Positions 34,690-46,524 are shown, counted from the first letter of the stretch. The stretch is DNA of 64,000 nucleotides from Stomorhina lunata (GCA_933228675.1 OW121744.1:97729526-97793525), one strand, 5' to 3'. Made by a program: numbers and translations. The notes: generated by a model not told the origin, from the sequence alone.

Positions 34690-36610
34690 ATTTTGATAAA
34701 AAAAATTATTCACATTTGCTTGGTAGAAAATTTATTATTATAAGTTTTCTATAAAAATTTTTTTAGAGACAAATTTTTCATTATAAATATTTGTCTATAG
34801 ACAATTTTTCATTATACAAATAATATTTCTATGGAAATTTTTTTATCATACAAATTTTCTTTACAAAATTTTTCTATAAAAAATTTTGATTAATGATTTT
34901 TTATTATAGAAAATTTTACGTTATAAAAATTTCTGTGAAGATAACTTTTAATTATAAAATTTTTTATAGAAAATTTTTCATTATAAATTTTTATTAGAAA
35001 ATTTTTATTATAAAAATTTTTGTATAGAAAATTCTCATTATAAGTTTTTATTAGAAAATTCTTTATTATAAAAATTTGTCTATAAAAAATTTTTCATTAT
35101 AAGAATTTTTTAATTAAGAATTCTTCTATCGAAAATTTTTTATAATGATTTTTATTATAGAAAATTTTCCGTTATAAAAATTTTTGTATAGAAAATTTTT
35201 CATTATAAAAAATTTTTTATAGAAGATTTTTCTTTATAAAAACGTTTTCATTATAAAAAATTTTCATTTTTTAATTTTTGTAAAGACAACTTTTTATTAT
35301 AAAATTTTTTATAGAAAATTTTTCACTATGATTTTTTATTAGAAAATTTTTTATTATAAAAATTTTTGTATAGAAAATTTTTCATTATAAAAATGATTCT
35401 ACAGAAAATTTTTTATTATAAACATTTTTCTATAAAAAAATTGTTCATTATAAGAATTTTTCTGTAGAAAATTTTTTATAATGATTTTTTATTATAGAAA
35501 ATTTTTCGTTATAAAAATTTTGGTATAGAACATTTTTCATTATAAATATCCTTTTATAGAAAATTTTTCGTTATAAAAATTTTTGTAAAGACATTTCATT
35601 ATAAAATTTTTAATAGAAAATTTTCATTTTGATTTTTTATTAGAAAATTTTTTATTATAAAAATTTTTGTATAGAAAATTTTTCATTATAAAAGTAAATG
35701 TATAGAAAATTTTTTATTTAATAAATTTTTCATTATAAGAAAATTTCTATAGAAAATTTTTTATAATGATTTTTTATTATAGAAAATTTTTCGTTGTAAA
35801 CATTTTTTATAGAAAATTTTTCATTAAAAAAATTTTTCATAATAAAAATTTTTTATAATGAACATTTTTGTAAAGACAACTTTTTATTATAAAATTTTTC
35901 TATACAAAATTTTTCATTACAAGAATTTTTTTATAGAAAATTTTTTATAATGATTTTTTATTATAGAAAATTTTTTGTTATAAAACTTTTTGTGCAGAAA
36001 ATTTTTCATTTTAAAACTTTTGTGCAGAAAATTTTTCATTTTAAAAATTTTTTATAGAAAATTTTTCATTATATAAATTTTTTCTGTAGAAAAATTTTTC
36101 GAAAAAAAAAAATTCCTAAGAAAAATTTTCTATAGAAAAATTTTTATTATGAATAATTTTCTATAGAATTTTTTTTTTGTGTTTGTGGAAAGAAATTAGT
36201 TTTCTATGGAAAATTTTTCATTATAATTAGATTTCGATAGAAAATTTTTTATAACTCTTATTCTGTAGCAAATTTTTCCTTATTGAAATTTTTCCTTATA
36301 GAAATTTTTCATTATAGAAATTTTTGTATTATTTTTTTCTATAGAAAATTTTTCTGTTTTAAATTTTAATTATAAAAATTTTTCATTATAAAAAATTTTC
36401 TATAGAACATTTTTCATTATAAAAATTATCTATAAAAATTTTTCATTATAAAAATTTTTTAAGAAATTTTTTTTCTTCAATTTTTTATAGACAAATTTTT
36501 ATAAACAATTTTCTATAGAAAAACTTTTAGAATAAAAAATTTTGTATGGAAAAATATTTTTAATGAAAATTTTTTATAGAAAATTTGTTGAAACCAAAAA
36601 TTTTCTACGT
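34690..36610. repeat. Degenerate AT satellite, TTTTTCATTATAAAAA type
   Basis: Irregular ~30-bp units of GAAAATTTTTCATTATAAAA with many indels. It appears to be an old, unhomogenised relative of the 31-bp satellites. No gene. Confidence 0.85.
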
Positions 36611-36691
36611 CAAAAATGTGAATCATTTTTTATTCCCTGTTCCCAGAAAACACATTTTCAGTTTTAACTTCTTTTATTTATTAAATCAAAT

Positions 36692-37456
36692 TTACAATTC
36701 ATTAGCAGTTTTTTCGATCCAGCTGCGAACCGAAGCCACATCACAGTATACACCAGGATAGCCCTTAATAGCACAACCTTTACCCCATGAGACAACACCA
36801 ACCAATTCACCCTGAGCCACCAAAGGACCACCAGAATCACCTTGACACGAATCCTTCTTCACAGCAAAAGCACACATCATAGTATCCTTGATTTGGTCAC
36901 CATATTTGTATTCCTTGGAAGCACAAACCGACCGATCAACAATATCAACTTCAACTTCTTGCAAAATCTGAGGAGCTTTGGTGCAGACCAAGAAACATTT
37001 AGAGCCCCAACCGGTAACAACAGCAGGAGTTCCAGTAGCAGGAGTCTTTTTAGCCAATTTCACATAACGAATTTTGTTAGATTCACGTACGGGACTAGCC
37101 AATTTGATAACTGCAACATCATTGATCATGGTTTCCTTATTGTAACCCTCATGGAATTTGAAGGACTTAACAGCAACCAATTCACCGCCATTATTGTATT
37201 CAGTAGATCCGAGACGTACTTTAAATTGAGAGGCTGTATACTTTTGCATGCAGTGAGCAGCGGTAACAATGATATCTTTGCTGATAATGGAACCACCACA
37301 GAAATGGAAGCCACTATTGGTTTGCAAGGAAACCTGATAGGGATGAGCCTGAATGGTGGTATCAACTCCATTAACAATACGACCATCCAAACCTGTATCG
37401 ATGCTGGCGGCTAAGGCACAGCTAATAAGAGCCAATAGAGTTACGAAACAGAACAT
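36692..37456 (-). CDS. Theta-like trypsin, intact, 254 aa
   Basis: Secreted trypsin zymogen. The ATG at 37454-37456 (MFCFVTLLALISCALA) is used, since the four-residue extension begins with TTG. Propeptide [40 protein letters not shown] with Asp189; loop GWGSKCFLVC; GVYCDV. Nearly identical to 40578-41342 and 47165-47929. Its mirror-image copy at 51029-51541 is broken, so this is the surviving member of that pair. Confidence 0.97.
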   Translation of the reverse strand: MFCFVTLLALISCALAASIDTGLDGRIVNGVDTTIQAHPYQVSLQTNSGFHFCGGSIISKDIIVTAAHCMQKYTASQFKVRLGSTEYNNGGELVAVKSFKFHEGYNKETMINDVAVIKLASPVRESNKIRYVKLAKKTPATGTPAVVTGWGSKCFLVCTKAPQILQEVEVDIVDRSVCASKEYKYGDQIKDTMMCAFAVKKDSCQGDSGGPLVAQGELVGVVSWGKGCAIKGYPGVYCDVASVRSWIEKTANEL

Positions 37457-37496
37457 ATTGAAAAGCAAACTATATTGACTCTAGGCATAATCAAAG

Positions 37497-37579
37497 TTTA
37501 TATAGGAAAAATAAAGTTCTTATCAAAATAAACTACTTTTATTTTCTCCATATAATTTGTTAAAGCTCTTAAAGATAAT
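37497..37579 (-). promoter_or_regulatory. Promoter of trypsin 36692-37456: TATA and GATA block
   Basis: Minus-strand TATATAAA at 37497-37504, and perfect AAAGCTCTTAAAGATAAT at 37562-37579, 106 bp before the ATG. Confidence 0.7.
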
Positions 37580-38382
37580 ATGTGATTTTATAGCTAATGC
37601 ATTGCTAATTGGAGGTATTCCCTGTTTGTGATAATATTATCATAAGTATAATCTGGCAAATTTTGCAATCCAGTTATTTGACTACTTTATCGCTTCAAAA
37701 AATACTTATCTTCTTATTATGACTAAAATGAAGACCTCTTGTATATAGTTCCATTTTTCTCATAAGGTCTAGTTATCAATATTTATAAATTTTTTGGGTT
37801 TTTTCACCTTTGATTTAAATGCACATTGAACGACATTTGTTAACACTTTAGAGGATTGTATTCTCAATTTAGCTCGAAAAAACCCACTTATGGAACTGGT
37901 TTCTTTGAATATCATTAGAATGTTGAGGTTAATAATAACACTTATCTACAAAATTGAATATATTGCATTTATGTTTGACTTAATTTAGTAATTTTTTAAT
38001 TAAATTTTTCAAATATTTATACCCTAGACCACTACGCTTAGAAAGGGTATATCGGCTTTATACTATTGTTCTTTGATCATAAAATATTAGTCTGACACCG
38101 ATCGACTCATATATCCTCCCTAGTCGATTTAACCCTTGATGCCACATCAGAAGCTCTGCTCGAAATGGCATAAATTAATATAAAAATCCCTCAAAAATGT
38201 TGCTTGTATAAGAAAACTAAGCTCAGATATGACTTGTAGTATAGGAAAAACATATAAATTTGTTGGATAATTGTTACACATTTGTCCTCAGTGGTAAAGT
38301 GTATCAAATAGTCAGACTTGACCGACTATAACAATTTCCTAAAATTTCTTTAAATCATTTCAAGTTTTTAATATATTCATAT

Positions 38383-38516
38383 GTGACCCGGTCTAAAAAA
38401 AAGGTAGCTTATGACTCAAAAACAAAATTTATAAAAATTACTTAATTTTTCGAAATTTTGCGAAATTTTGTTTTTGAGTCATAAGCCACCTTTTCCCTTT
38501 TCATAGACCGGGTCAC
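38383..38516. mobile_element. 134-bp foldback MITE with GTGACCCGGTCTA ends
   Basis: Terminal inverted repeats of about 48 bp starting GTGACCCGGTCTA and continuing into CTTATGACTCAAAAACAAA. The whole element is nearly a hairpin. ATAT flanks both sides, which may be a target-site duplication. No coding capacity. The same insertion occurs at 49957-50090 in the other arm, so it predates the large inverted duplication. Confidence 0.75.
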
Positions 38517-40430
38517 ATATATTGATTTAAATAGTTTCTTCTCCAAATGAAAACCATTTTATCTTGTTACTGTGGAAAATATCCTTTAAATCGTAACTCC
38601 TAAACCAATCAAGATTTAACCAAAAGAATTGATGGACTCATGCATGATCTCTAATATTTGAAATACTGTAAAATTACTAACGATTTCAATTTTAGTATCA
38701 AAAACAATTACACGAAATTGACCTAATAGTCTCCTAGTGCAACAGTCGTAGGTCTATTTCTACCCGGGGACTCTGGTCTGTTATACTACACCGAGCATAT
38801 GGTATTTGTTACCGTGATAGGAATAATTAGAATAGAATTTAATTTATATTGTAATTTGGGTAAAGATATATGTAAATATAGTAAATATAGAAGTCTAATT
38901 TATACTTTGAATTAACTATTACCTTAGAGGCCTATTTTGAATAGACCTTAAGTGACCATTAAGTAGATCACATAAAAATTTCTTGGTAAATATTACACTA
39001 AGATCAATTTCTATGTGGATTAGAGTAATTATTTGATAATAAAAGAAATTGAACTGGAAAATCCTACTATGATTAATATAAAATAAGCAAGGAAGTGCTA
39101 TAGTCAGTCAAGCCCGACCAAATAAACCCCTTCACCACTGAGATCAAATGTCTTTTCTTTTTCGTGTATATTTGCTTAATTTTGTCATAACACAAACATT
39201 TTCTTAAGACTTATATATTTAAGCTATTTCCGCTATTAAGTCTTATATGAGTGTCAGGGACAAAAGTGGATCGATTATCTCGAAGTTTGGTTACTTGATT
39301 ACAACTTTTACAAAAATTATGAGTCCAAAAAATAAACATAAAATTGTCATTATCTTCAGATTTTCGATAATTTTAGTGATTTTTACAAGCATTTTAGTAT
39401 ATATTGACAGACAGAGTTTGTATGGGAGCTATAGTCAAATATTGGCCGATTTAAACGAAATTCGATATAGTGAATTTTCATGTGGATTAAATAAGTAGCA
39501 TTAGTTTTCATTTTCATGAAAATATATTGAAATTTGAGACTAAAAACTTAATTCCGGGAAACCAGACCTTTAGGAGGTACCAAAAATAATACACCGATTT
39601 CAGCCATTTTTAAATGCCAAGGGCCCAATATAAAAATAAATGTCTGTGTAAAATTTTATCAAATTATCTTTAGAATTACAACCGATATTTGCATGGAAGT
39701 CAAGCCATTGAGCCAGATGTCCAGTAAAACGAAAGTACTGTCGGGCTGACATTGTTAAATCGACTCAGGAAGTGATTCTAAGTCTATTGGTATACTAAAC
39801 TCTGGGTCTAAGACCAATATTTATTTGCTTTATATACATCAGCACAAACTTATAAAACCCTTTCCACGACCGATATTAGCACGGGGCCCCAGCCATTCAG
39901 ATGACCAGTCGAACGGACGTACTAATGGGCTGATATCGTTAAGTCGACTCAAAAAGTGATTCTAGGTCCATTGATATACTAAAATCAGGGTCTAAGACCA
40001 ATTTTTCAATGCTTTACATTCATCAGCAGAAACTTATAATACCCTTTCCACCTATGGTGGTGAAGGCTATAAAAAACTTCAGAAAGCTATTAGTGATATC
40101 CTCAGACAGAAGTTTGATAAGTAAAAAGAAGTTTTCGGATTTTCCCTATAAATTTAATCTAAGAAAGTTCCAAAAAATCTATAACAACCTCAAGCCTTTT
40201 CAAATAATTGGAAAAACAGTTATAATGTTTTGAATACACGCGACTAGAGATCTATGAGAAAATTGGTATTACCCGAGGGCTTTCCAATTTAGTTATAATC
40301 GAAAGATAAGTAATGGCTCAATGATAACATTCGTAAATAGGTCTCTAAACATTTTAATATCAAATTTTGATGATAATATTTTAAACAGGGAAAAAACTGC
40401 AATTAGAAATGAATTAGCCCAAATCAACAA

Positions 40431-40537
40431 ATTATCTTTAAGAGCTTTAAATAATGATATGGTAAAAAGTTATAGCAAATTGATAAGAACTAAAACAGAT
40501 ATTTTCTTCGGGTTTTACTACAGTTTTCCTATATAAA
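40431..40537 (+). promoter_or_regulatory. Promoter of trypsin 40578: GATA block and TATA
   Basis: ATTATCTTTAAGAGCTTT at 40431-40448 (perfect reverse of the shared block), ending 130 bp before the ATG, and TATATAAA at 40530-40537. Confidence 0.7.
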
Positions 40538-40577
40538 CTTTGATTGTGCCTAGAGTCAATATAGTCTTCTTTTCAAC

Positions 40578-41342
40578 ATGCTCCGTTTCGTAACTCTATT
40601 GGCTCTCGTTAGCTGTGCCTTAGCCGCTACCATCGATACAGGTTTGGATGGTCGTATTGTTAATGGTGTTGATACCACCATTCAGGCCCATCCCTATCAG
40701 GTTTCTTTGCAAACCAATAGCGGCTTCCATTTCTGTGGTGGTTCCATTATCAGTGAAGACATCATTGTAACCGCTGCTCACTGCATGCAAAAGTATACAG
40801 CCTCTCAATTCAAAGTACGTCTCGGATCTACTGAATACAATAATGGTGGTGAACTGGTTGCTGTTAAGTCCTTCAAATTCCATGAGGGTTACAATAAGGA
40901 AACCATGATCAATGATGTTGCTGTTATCAAATTGGCTCGACCCGTACGTGAATCTGGCAAAATTCGTTATGTCAAATTGGCTAAAAAGACTCCTGCTACT
41001 GGAACTCCTGCTGTTGTTACCGGCTGGGGCTCTAAATGTTTCTTGGTCTGCACCAAAGCTCCTCAGATTTTGCAAGAAGTTGAAGTTGATATCGTTGATC
41101 GCTCGGTTTGTGCTTCCAAGGAATACAAATATGGTGACCAAATCAAGGATACTATGATGTGTGCTTTTGCTGTGAAGAAGGATTCGTGTCAAGGTGATTC
41201 TGGTGGTCCTTTGGTGGCTCAGGGTGAATTGGTTGGTGTTGTCTCATGGGGTAAGGGATGTGCTATTAAAGGTTATCCCGGTGTATACTGTGATGTGGCT
41301 TCTGTACGCAGCTGGATCGAGAAAACTGCCGAGGAATTGTAA
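40578..41342 (+). CDS. Theta-like trypsin, intact, 254 aa
   Basis: Secreted trypsin zymogen: [16 protein letters not shown] signal, propeptide TIDTGLDGR, R|IVNG, VTAAHC (His57), NDVAVIKL (Asp102), [12 protein letters not shown] (Asp189, Ser195), loop GWGSKCFLVC, GVYCDV. It is the mirror partner of 47165-47929 and differs from it at a few residues (ARPVRESGK against ASPVRESNK). Intronless. The two copies stand on the inner parts of the arms facing the spacer. Confidence 0.97.
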   Translation: MLRFVTLLALVSCALAATIDTGLDGRIVNGVDTTIQAHPYQVSLQTNSGFHFCGGSIISEDIIVTAAHCMQKYTASQFKVRLGSTEYNNGGELVAVKSFKFHEGYNKETMINDVAVIKLARPVRESGKIRYVKLAKKTPATGTPAVVTGWGSKCFLVCTKAPQILQEVEVDIVDRSVCASKEYKYGDQIKDTMMCAFAVKKDSCQGDSGGPLVAQGELVGVVSWGKGCAIKGYPGVYCDVASVRSWIEKTAEEL

Positions 41343-41689
41343 ATTTGTTGAAATAAATTGATTGAAAATTATAGAAATAAATTAAATTTGTGTGTATTTT
41401 AATTAGAAATAGGATTTTTTTGTTCCTGAGGCTATGTAAATTTTTGAGAAACATCTATTGAATATTTGTCTTGGAATATTTTGAATTATATTCTGAAGTA
41501 TTCTTTGAATATCTTTAATTCTTCCAGTTCTAATATCTTTAATAACTTCAGTTTACGAAACTAAACTTTTGATCTTAACTATAATTTTTGCCTTTATAAT
41601 CATCTTCTGATTATGAAAACGGTCAAAGATGACTTAAGGGAGAGTTTATTTTCGAACCATTGTTCCATTGCCTTCATAGTACACACATA

Positions 41690-41985
41690 CATAATTCCCA
41701 GGACATTCCAATTGTAACAAGGGGTACTTCTCTCGGACAATGAGCTGGATCCGATTCTATTTTTTAGAATCATTAAAAGGGACCTATGTTTTAACTCCGG
41801 CTCCGAACGGTAAATGCTTTAATTATAGAAGTTTTACATAGCCTAATATTCAATAACCAGTGGCTACATGAGTTATGAGATGAATTGCTTTTATTTGGAA
41901 ATTTATTTTTTCAAGTGGGTTTGGCCAGGAATCGAACTTGGGACCTTTGGTATGCTAGGCGGATGACAGATGATGGCGGTTCACA
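41690..41985 (-). mobile_element. tRNA-derived SINE-like element, copy 1
   Basis: Minus-strand sequence begins ACCGCC, contains AAGTTCGATTCCTGGCC (B-box-like, tRNA T-arm type), then CCCACTTGAAAAAATAAA, and ends near AGAAGTACCCCTTG. Copies occur at 46525-46815 (mirror arm) and, partly, at 45218-45400. Shared order in a copy outside the arm duplication supports a dispersed family. Confidence 0.5.
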
Positions 41986-42489
41986 GTAAAATAGAAAATA
42001 AATCAGAATGGGGATATTTTAGTAATCCGAGGAAAACAAATTAAGAAACCTCTAGGGAACTGAAGAACTGAGAGTCCCCTTAGTAATATACGAAGAAGGG
42101 GAATTTGATAGAGCCTTGTCGAAGTTAATAAAGAAACTATATGGATAGCTCTACTTGCAGATTTCCATGAAGTTTTTTTTTATTTTAAAAGAAATAACTC
42201 TCAAGTAATTCTGAAAAATAAAATTGAATTGGGTTATATTCTTTGGAAAGGGGATAGTAGAGACGTGGAGATATAAAGCTTTATCTTTTCCAACACTGTA
42301 ATTCCACGTCATATATCTTTTAAGAACAGTAAAGTTGTGCCATCTGTTTCAAGCGTGACTCATTTCTTTATTTTTTTTCGTTCTACAGCCAATTTTATCT
42401 CTTTTACATCGGCAGCGTGTAAATGCTATAGAGCTTACCGCCGATGGAAGATGCTGTTATAATTAATAATTTTAATAGTAATGAATAAT

Positions 42490-42600
42490 TACAGCAATTG
42501 TAGTTGCAATGACTGGGGCTCAAACCCAGGCAGAATTTGATATGTTATTCTTAGAAAACTACGTGCCAAACAACTAAGCCGAAATATTCTCAAAGTGGTA
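42490..42600 (-). mobile_element. Second tRNA-like (SINE-type) segment
   Basis: The minus strand reads GGCTTAGTTGTTTGGCACG (A-box-like) followed about 45 bp later by CTGGGTTTGAGCCCCAGTC (T-arm-like). The mirror copy is at 45920-46005. It is not a clean tRNA cloverleaf; it may be a SINE head or a tRNA pseudogene. Confidence 0.4.
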
Positions 42601-43269
42601 TCAAAAAATCGTAGGCTGTTAAATAAAATGAAACTCACATGAAAAGACGAGAATTTGAGTAAACTATAGACTGAGGTTCAATGAGTGTAAAAGTGGTTTC
42701 AAGAAAGCTAAAATGCCTAAATCGCAATCGTTTTAGGAAATGATTGATTCAATAAAAATATTGTCCAGATTTAGAAGGCTTTTATCCAAAGATCATTTGG
42801 TCTTGGGTTTTGTATAAAAATAATTACAGAAAACTCTTCACAGCAAAGGCCGCAAAGAACTTAAATTATCTTTAGATTTGCAAGCGTTTTTGTGATTTTC
42901 CGGGTATGGAACTGACTTTTGAGTAATGTTCTTTTAAGTAAGGTATTATCAAATATTGTCCGATTCCAATGATATTTTTGACACTGATTTCGACCACTAT
43001 AGGCAATATCTAGGCTGAATTTTATTTGAATACATTAAAAATTGTGACAAGAAAGAGCTAAAACCTTTATTCCTCTATGGGAGGTATCCGAATACTGATT
43101 CGATTTGATTTCAAATCAATAGGTATCATCCTTGTAATAACAAAAAGGAAAATCTGTGTAAGCTTGGATCACAACCAACCAACCAGACGGACGGGCATCA
43201 AAATTTTTTTTAAAGTTATCCGCCCCATTGTGCAAAGTTCACTTCTTTTAATTCTTCCCCTAGTTTTTT

Positions 43270-43807
43270 AGAATGTTTCTGTTGATGTTGGTGTTATTCT
43301 GTTTATGGCTATAAGCAGAGCAACAGAGTAAATAGTATAGCAATATTTTTCTCTTTTATCTACATTCTCTCTCTCTGTTACTGTTACTGTACAACGTATG
43401 TGTGGGCGTATTCTTGATCATGTGAGAATGTATTGGAACATGCCTGAACTTTCGTAAGCATGTCTGAACTTTCGTAAGCCACATTGTTAGTGTAATCAAC
43501 GACAGCAGCTTTTTGTTTACGTCTGCAGAAAGTGCTAGAAACTTTCTTTATTACTATATAAGGCCGATGGACGAGTATTGTGGGAACAGTTTTAATTAAG
43601 ACGCGTATAAGAGAACAGTAAGACTAAGAATATTTGTAAAGCCGTTTTGTTAAGTCTGTTTCTAGTTTTTGTGAAAGTGTGCTTTAAGTGATTAACTCTA
43701 AAGTTAATAAAAGTATTACTTTGTAAAACTACATAAAGTGTTTTAATTTTGTTTATTGTTGTTTGCAAAACGAATTCCTTGCATGTTTTTAAAGGAAGAA
43801 CGTAACA
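43270..43807 (+). mobile_element. Possible solo LTR in the palindrome spacer
   Basis: The sequence starts near TGTTGATGTTGG and ends GAACGTAACA. It has a TATA box (TATATAAGG, about 43555), downstream start-like sequence, and an AATAAA signal (43706-43711) in the order expected of an LTR. It is GC-richer than its surroundings and is not present in the arms. I find no clear target-site duplication, so boundaries and the call are tentative. Confidence 0.4.
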
Positions 43808-43862
43808 ATATTAACAGATTGCTTAACGTTTTTATAGCTTTTTATTAAGATTTCTTAAAAAA

Positions 43863-44633
43863 TTATATCGAAGCAGCAGTACTTTCAATCCAGCTACGAA
43901 GAACGGCAACATCAGCGTAAACTGAAGGGTATTTGGGATCAGCACAGCCTTGGCCCCAAGAAACAACACCAACCAGAAGACCACCGGACACCAATGGGCC
44001 ACCAGAGTCGCAATTGCAAGGAGCCTTGCCAACAGCATAAGCACAGATCATAGTGGGCTGGACCATTGGTCCATAACCGTAAGTGGATGAGGCGCAAAGG
44101 GAGCGGCTAAGAATTTTAAGATCAATTGCTCTTAACTGAGAAGGAAGTTCCCAGGAACCGGAGACCATGACACCCCAACCAGAAACAGTGGCAGCAGCAC
44201 CATTAGGGGGAGCTTTAGAAGCCAAAGCGATAGGCTTAATGGAGGAGGACATCTTCAAGGAGGAACTCAAGCGGATGACAGCAATATCGTTGACGATAGT
44301 GTTTGGACTAAAATCTGGATGATTTAGAAAGGCAGCAACACCAATGATAACACCTCCTGAATTCCAGTAGCTGGAACCAGCACGAATTCTTAAGTTCGAG
44401 GCAGAGATATATTGCAGGCAGTGAGCAGCTGTAATAATAATATTCTCGCTATAAATGGATCCACCACACTGATGAGAACCATCTCGTTGAACTGAAACTT
44501 GCCAGGGATACGAGCTAATGGTGGTAGGAGCACCGCCTACAATGCGACCCTCCAACTGGGGCAACATACCCTCAGGCAAGGCAGCTGCCAAAGCACACGA
44601 TACGGCTGATAATAAAGTCACAAATCTCAACAT
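43863..44633 (-). CDS. Alpha-like trypsin relative with altered S1 pocket, 256 aa
   Basis: Secreted serine protease zymogen closest to 5689-6459. Signal peptide about 1-17, propeptide LEGR, R|IVGG. The catalytic triad is complete: [18 protein letters not shown]. The substrate pocket is rebuilt. The sequence around Ser195 reads [12 protein letters not shown], so Asp189 is Ala, residue 190 is Pro, 192 is Asn and 193 is Cys. YPSVY puts Ser at 226 instead of Gly. Without Asp189 it should not prefer Lys/Arg; a neutral or hydrophobic preference is inferred. Cys193 is an extra cysteine at the oxyanion hole. Promoter and length are normal, so it looks like a live, changed gene rather than a relic. 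Confidence 0.93.
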   Translation of the reverse strand: MLRFVTLLSAVSCALAAALPEGMLPQLEGRIVGGAPTTISSYPWQVSVQRDGSHQCGGSIYSENIIITAAHCLQYISASNLRIRAGSSYWNSGGVIIGVAAFLNHPDFSPNTIVNDIAVIRLSSSLKMSSSIKPIALASKAPPNGAAATVSGWGVMVSGSWELPSQLRAIDLKILSRSLCASSTYGYGPMVQPTMICAYAVGKAPCNCDSGGPLVSGGLLVGVVSWGQGCADPKYPSVYADVAVLRSWIESTAASI

Positions 44634-44678
44634 CTCAGTAAATATGTTAACTAAAGTAATAAACTAAAATGGACTGGG

Positions 44679-44725
44679 TTTATATACTATGGGGTAAAAA
44701 ATTGAAACTCAATAAATTAGATAAG
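44679..44725 (-). promoter_or_regulatory. TATA box and GATA site of protease 43863-44633
   Basis: Minus-strand TATATAAA at 44679-44686, and GATAAG at 44720-44725, 87 bp before the ATG. Homologous to the promoter at 6505-6554. Confidence 0.6.
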
Positions 44726-44891
44726 ATTTGGAAATTTAATTTAAAAGTGATATGGGTGGTCAATTCAGATTAGGGGTTGGCGTTTTCACTATATCTAGGA
44801 AATAAAATGTTTGATACCTTAGTAGAATTGTTTAATCTTAACATAATTTATCATTTAATTATTTATATCAATTAATTAAACTTTTTAAAAC

Positions 44892-44958
44892 GTATTTTCT
44901 TCAACTCAAGAGGAAAGAGCCTTAATATCAGCATAAACACTGCGATAATACTTTTGAG
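44892..44958 (-). pseudogene. Relic of a trypsin C-terminus
   Basis: About 67 bp match the last 20-odd codons of the gene at 6782-7546 (TATTTTCTTCAA then GCATAAAC), with a stop and missing upstream sequence. It lies upstream of the protease at 43863-44633, exactly as 6782-7546 lies upstream of 5689-6459. The two-gene block was therefore copied and the second gene decayed. Confidence 0.7.
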
Positions 44959-45153
44959 CGCTTTTAGCTATAAAATTAGTATGACTTCATTAGGACCAAC
45001 TATAGAGAATTGGGACCATAAGGCCCCACATTACAATTGTTAAAATAAGCAATAACATGACTTTTTAGATATTCTATAGCTGTTAAAGCAGATCCGACGG
45101 GTAGTGTTGAAAGTCTATGAGATCTTGTAAGATACCACAGATCCTAGGCTCCC

Positions 45154-45227
45154 GATTATATGGCTAACGAAATCCATTAGGTAAAAGTCAACTACACAGC
45201 AGAAGTATTGTTGACTTTTATCTAATG
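45154..45227 (-). pseudogene. Gustatory receptor fragment with a hairpin
   Basis: The minus strand reads YFCCVVDFYLMDFVSHII, clearly related to YFCLIVDFYLMDFVCDMI of the receptors at 27 and 29.6 kb. Its edge is inverted: 45175-45192 and 45210-45227 are 18-bp reverse complements with one mismatch, around a 17-base loop. This is a small foldback of receptor sequence. It is followed directly by a SINE-like segment. Confidence 0.7.
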
Positions 45228-45400
45228 AACCGCCGAGGTATTACAGGTTAGTAATCTGCCTAACATATCACAAGTCCCAAGTTCGATCCCCGGCCTCACC
45301 CACTTGAAGCAATAAATTTTCAAAATTAATTCGTCTAAAAATAGAATCGGATGCAGCTCATTTTCTGAGAGAAGTACCCCTTGTTCCAATTGGAATGTCG
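45218..45400 (+). mobile_element. SINE-like element, partial copy
   Basis: Contains GAACCGCC, CCCAAGTTCGATCCCCGGC (B-box-like), CCACTTGAA, AAAATAGAATCGGATGCAG and GAGAGAAGTACCCCTTG in the same order as 46525-46815, but shorter. Confidence 0.5.
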
Positions 45401-45919
45401 TGGGAGTAATAATAATAAACTTTCCAAAGAAGAATAGAGGTTTTAGCTTTTCTTGTCACAAATTTAATTCTATTCGAAAAAGATTCACCCTGAATATTGG
45501 TTATAGTGGTTGAAATCAGTGTCATAAATATCGTTGGAATCGTACAATATTTAATAAAACCTTCCATAAAAGACTACCACCCAAAAGTCAGTTCGATACC
45601 CGGAAAATCACAAAAACACTTGGAAATCTAAAGATAATTTAAGTTCTTTACGAACTTTGCACTGAAGAGTCATCTTTTATCATCTTTATACAAAACTCAA
45701 GAATAAATGATCTTTGGATAATAGCCTTCTAAATCTGGACAATTTTTTGATTGAATCAATGATTTCATAAAACGATTGCCATTTAAGCATTTTAGCTTTC
45801 TTGAAATCACTTTTATACTCATTGAGCCTCAGTCTACAGTTTTCTCAAATTCTCATCTACACGTGAGTTTCGTTTTATTTAATATCCTAAGATTTTTTGA
45901 CAACCACTTTGCCTTAGAG

Positions 45920-46005
45920 AATGCTTCGGCTTAGTTGTTTGGCACGTAGATTTCTAAGAATAACATATCAAATTCTGCCTGGGTTTCAGCCCCAGTCACT
46001 GCAAC
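45920..46005 (+). mobile_element. tRNA-like (SINE-type) segment, mirror copy
   Basis: Mirror of 42490-42600: GGCTTAGTTGTTTGGCACG followed by CTGGGTTTCAGCCCCAGTC. The T-arm-like stem is kept. Confidence 0.4.
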
Positions 46006-46524
46006 TAAAATTGCTGTAATTATTCATTACTATTAAAGTTATTAATTATAACAGCATCCTCCATCGGCGGTAAGCTCTATAGCATTTACACGCTGCCGAT
46101 GTAAAAGACATAAAATTGGCTGTAGAACGAAAAAAAAATAAAGTAATGTGTCACGCTTGAAACAGATGGCACCACTTTACTGTTCTTAAAAGATATATGA
46201 CGTGGAATTACAGTGTTGGATAAGATAAAGATTTATATCTCCATGTCTCTACTATCCCGTTTCCAAAGAATATAACCCAATTCAATTTTATTTTTCAGAA
46301 TTACTTGAGAGTTATTTCTGTTAAAATAAAAACACTTCATGGAAATCTGCAAGTAGAGCTATCCATATAGTTTCTTTATTAACTTTGACAAGGCTCTAAC
46401 AAATTCCCCTTCTTCGTATATTACTAAGGGGACACTCAGTTCTTCAGTTCCCTAGAGGTTTCTTAATTTGTTTTCCTCGGATTACTAAAATATCCCCGTT
46501 CTGATTTATTTTCTATTTTACTGT

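Larger units (their letters stand above)
36926..43080 (+). repeat. Left arm of the 36.9-51.5 kb inverted duplication
   Basis: Reverse complement of 45435-51541 over about 6.1 kb, including two trypsins, a 134-bp foldback, SINE-like sequences and long non-coding tracts. The spacer is 43081-45434. Non-coding parts (37580-40400, 41400-43080) contain short frames but none with protein character; most look like decayed mobile DNA, for example two ~190-bp related direct repeats near 39750-40060. Confidence 0.92.

Noticed and set aside
36842..37414. 190-codon open frames opposite the theta-like trypsins (also at 40620-41192 and 47315-47887)
   Set aside because: They are antisense shadows of conserved coding sequence, with no initiation context or protein features.
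39247..39498. 83-codon frame and its mirror at 49044-49262
   Set aside because: It lies in decayed repeat DNA, has no recognisable domain, and differs between the two arms without sign of coding constraint.
43077..43271. 64-codon open frame in the spacer of the large palindrome
   Set aside because: No domain, no start context and no homologue in the window.
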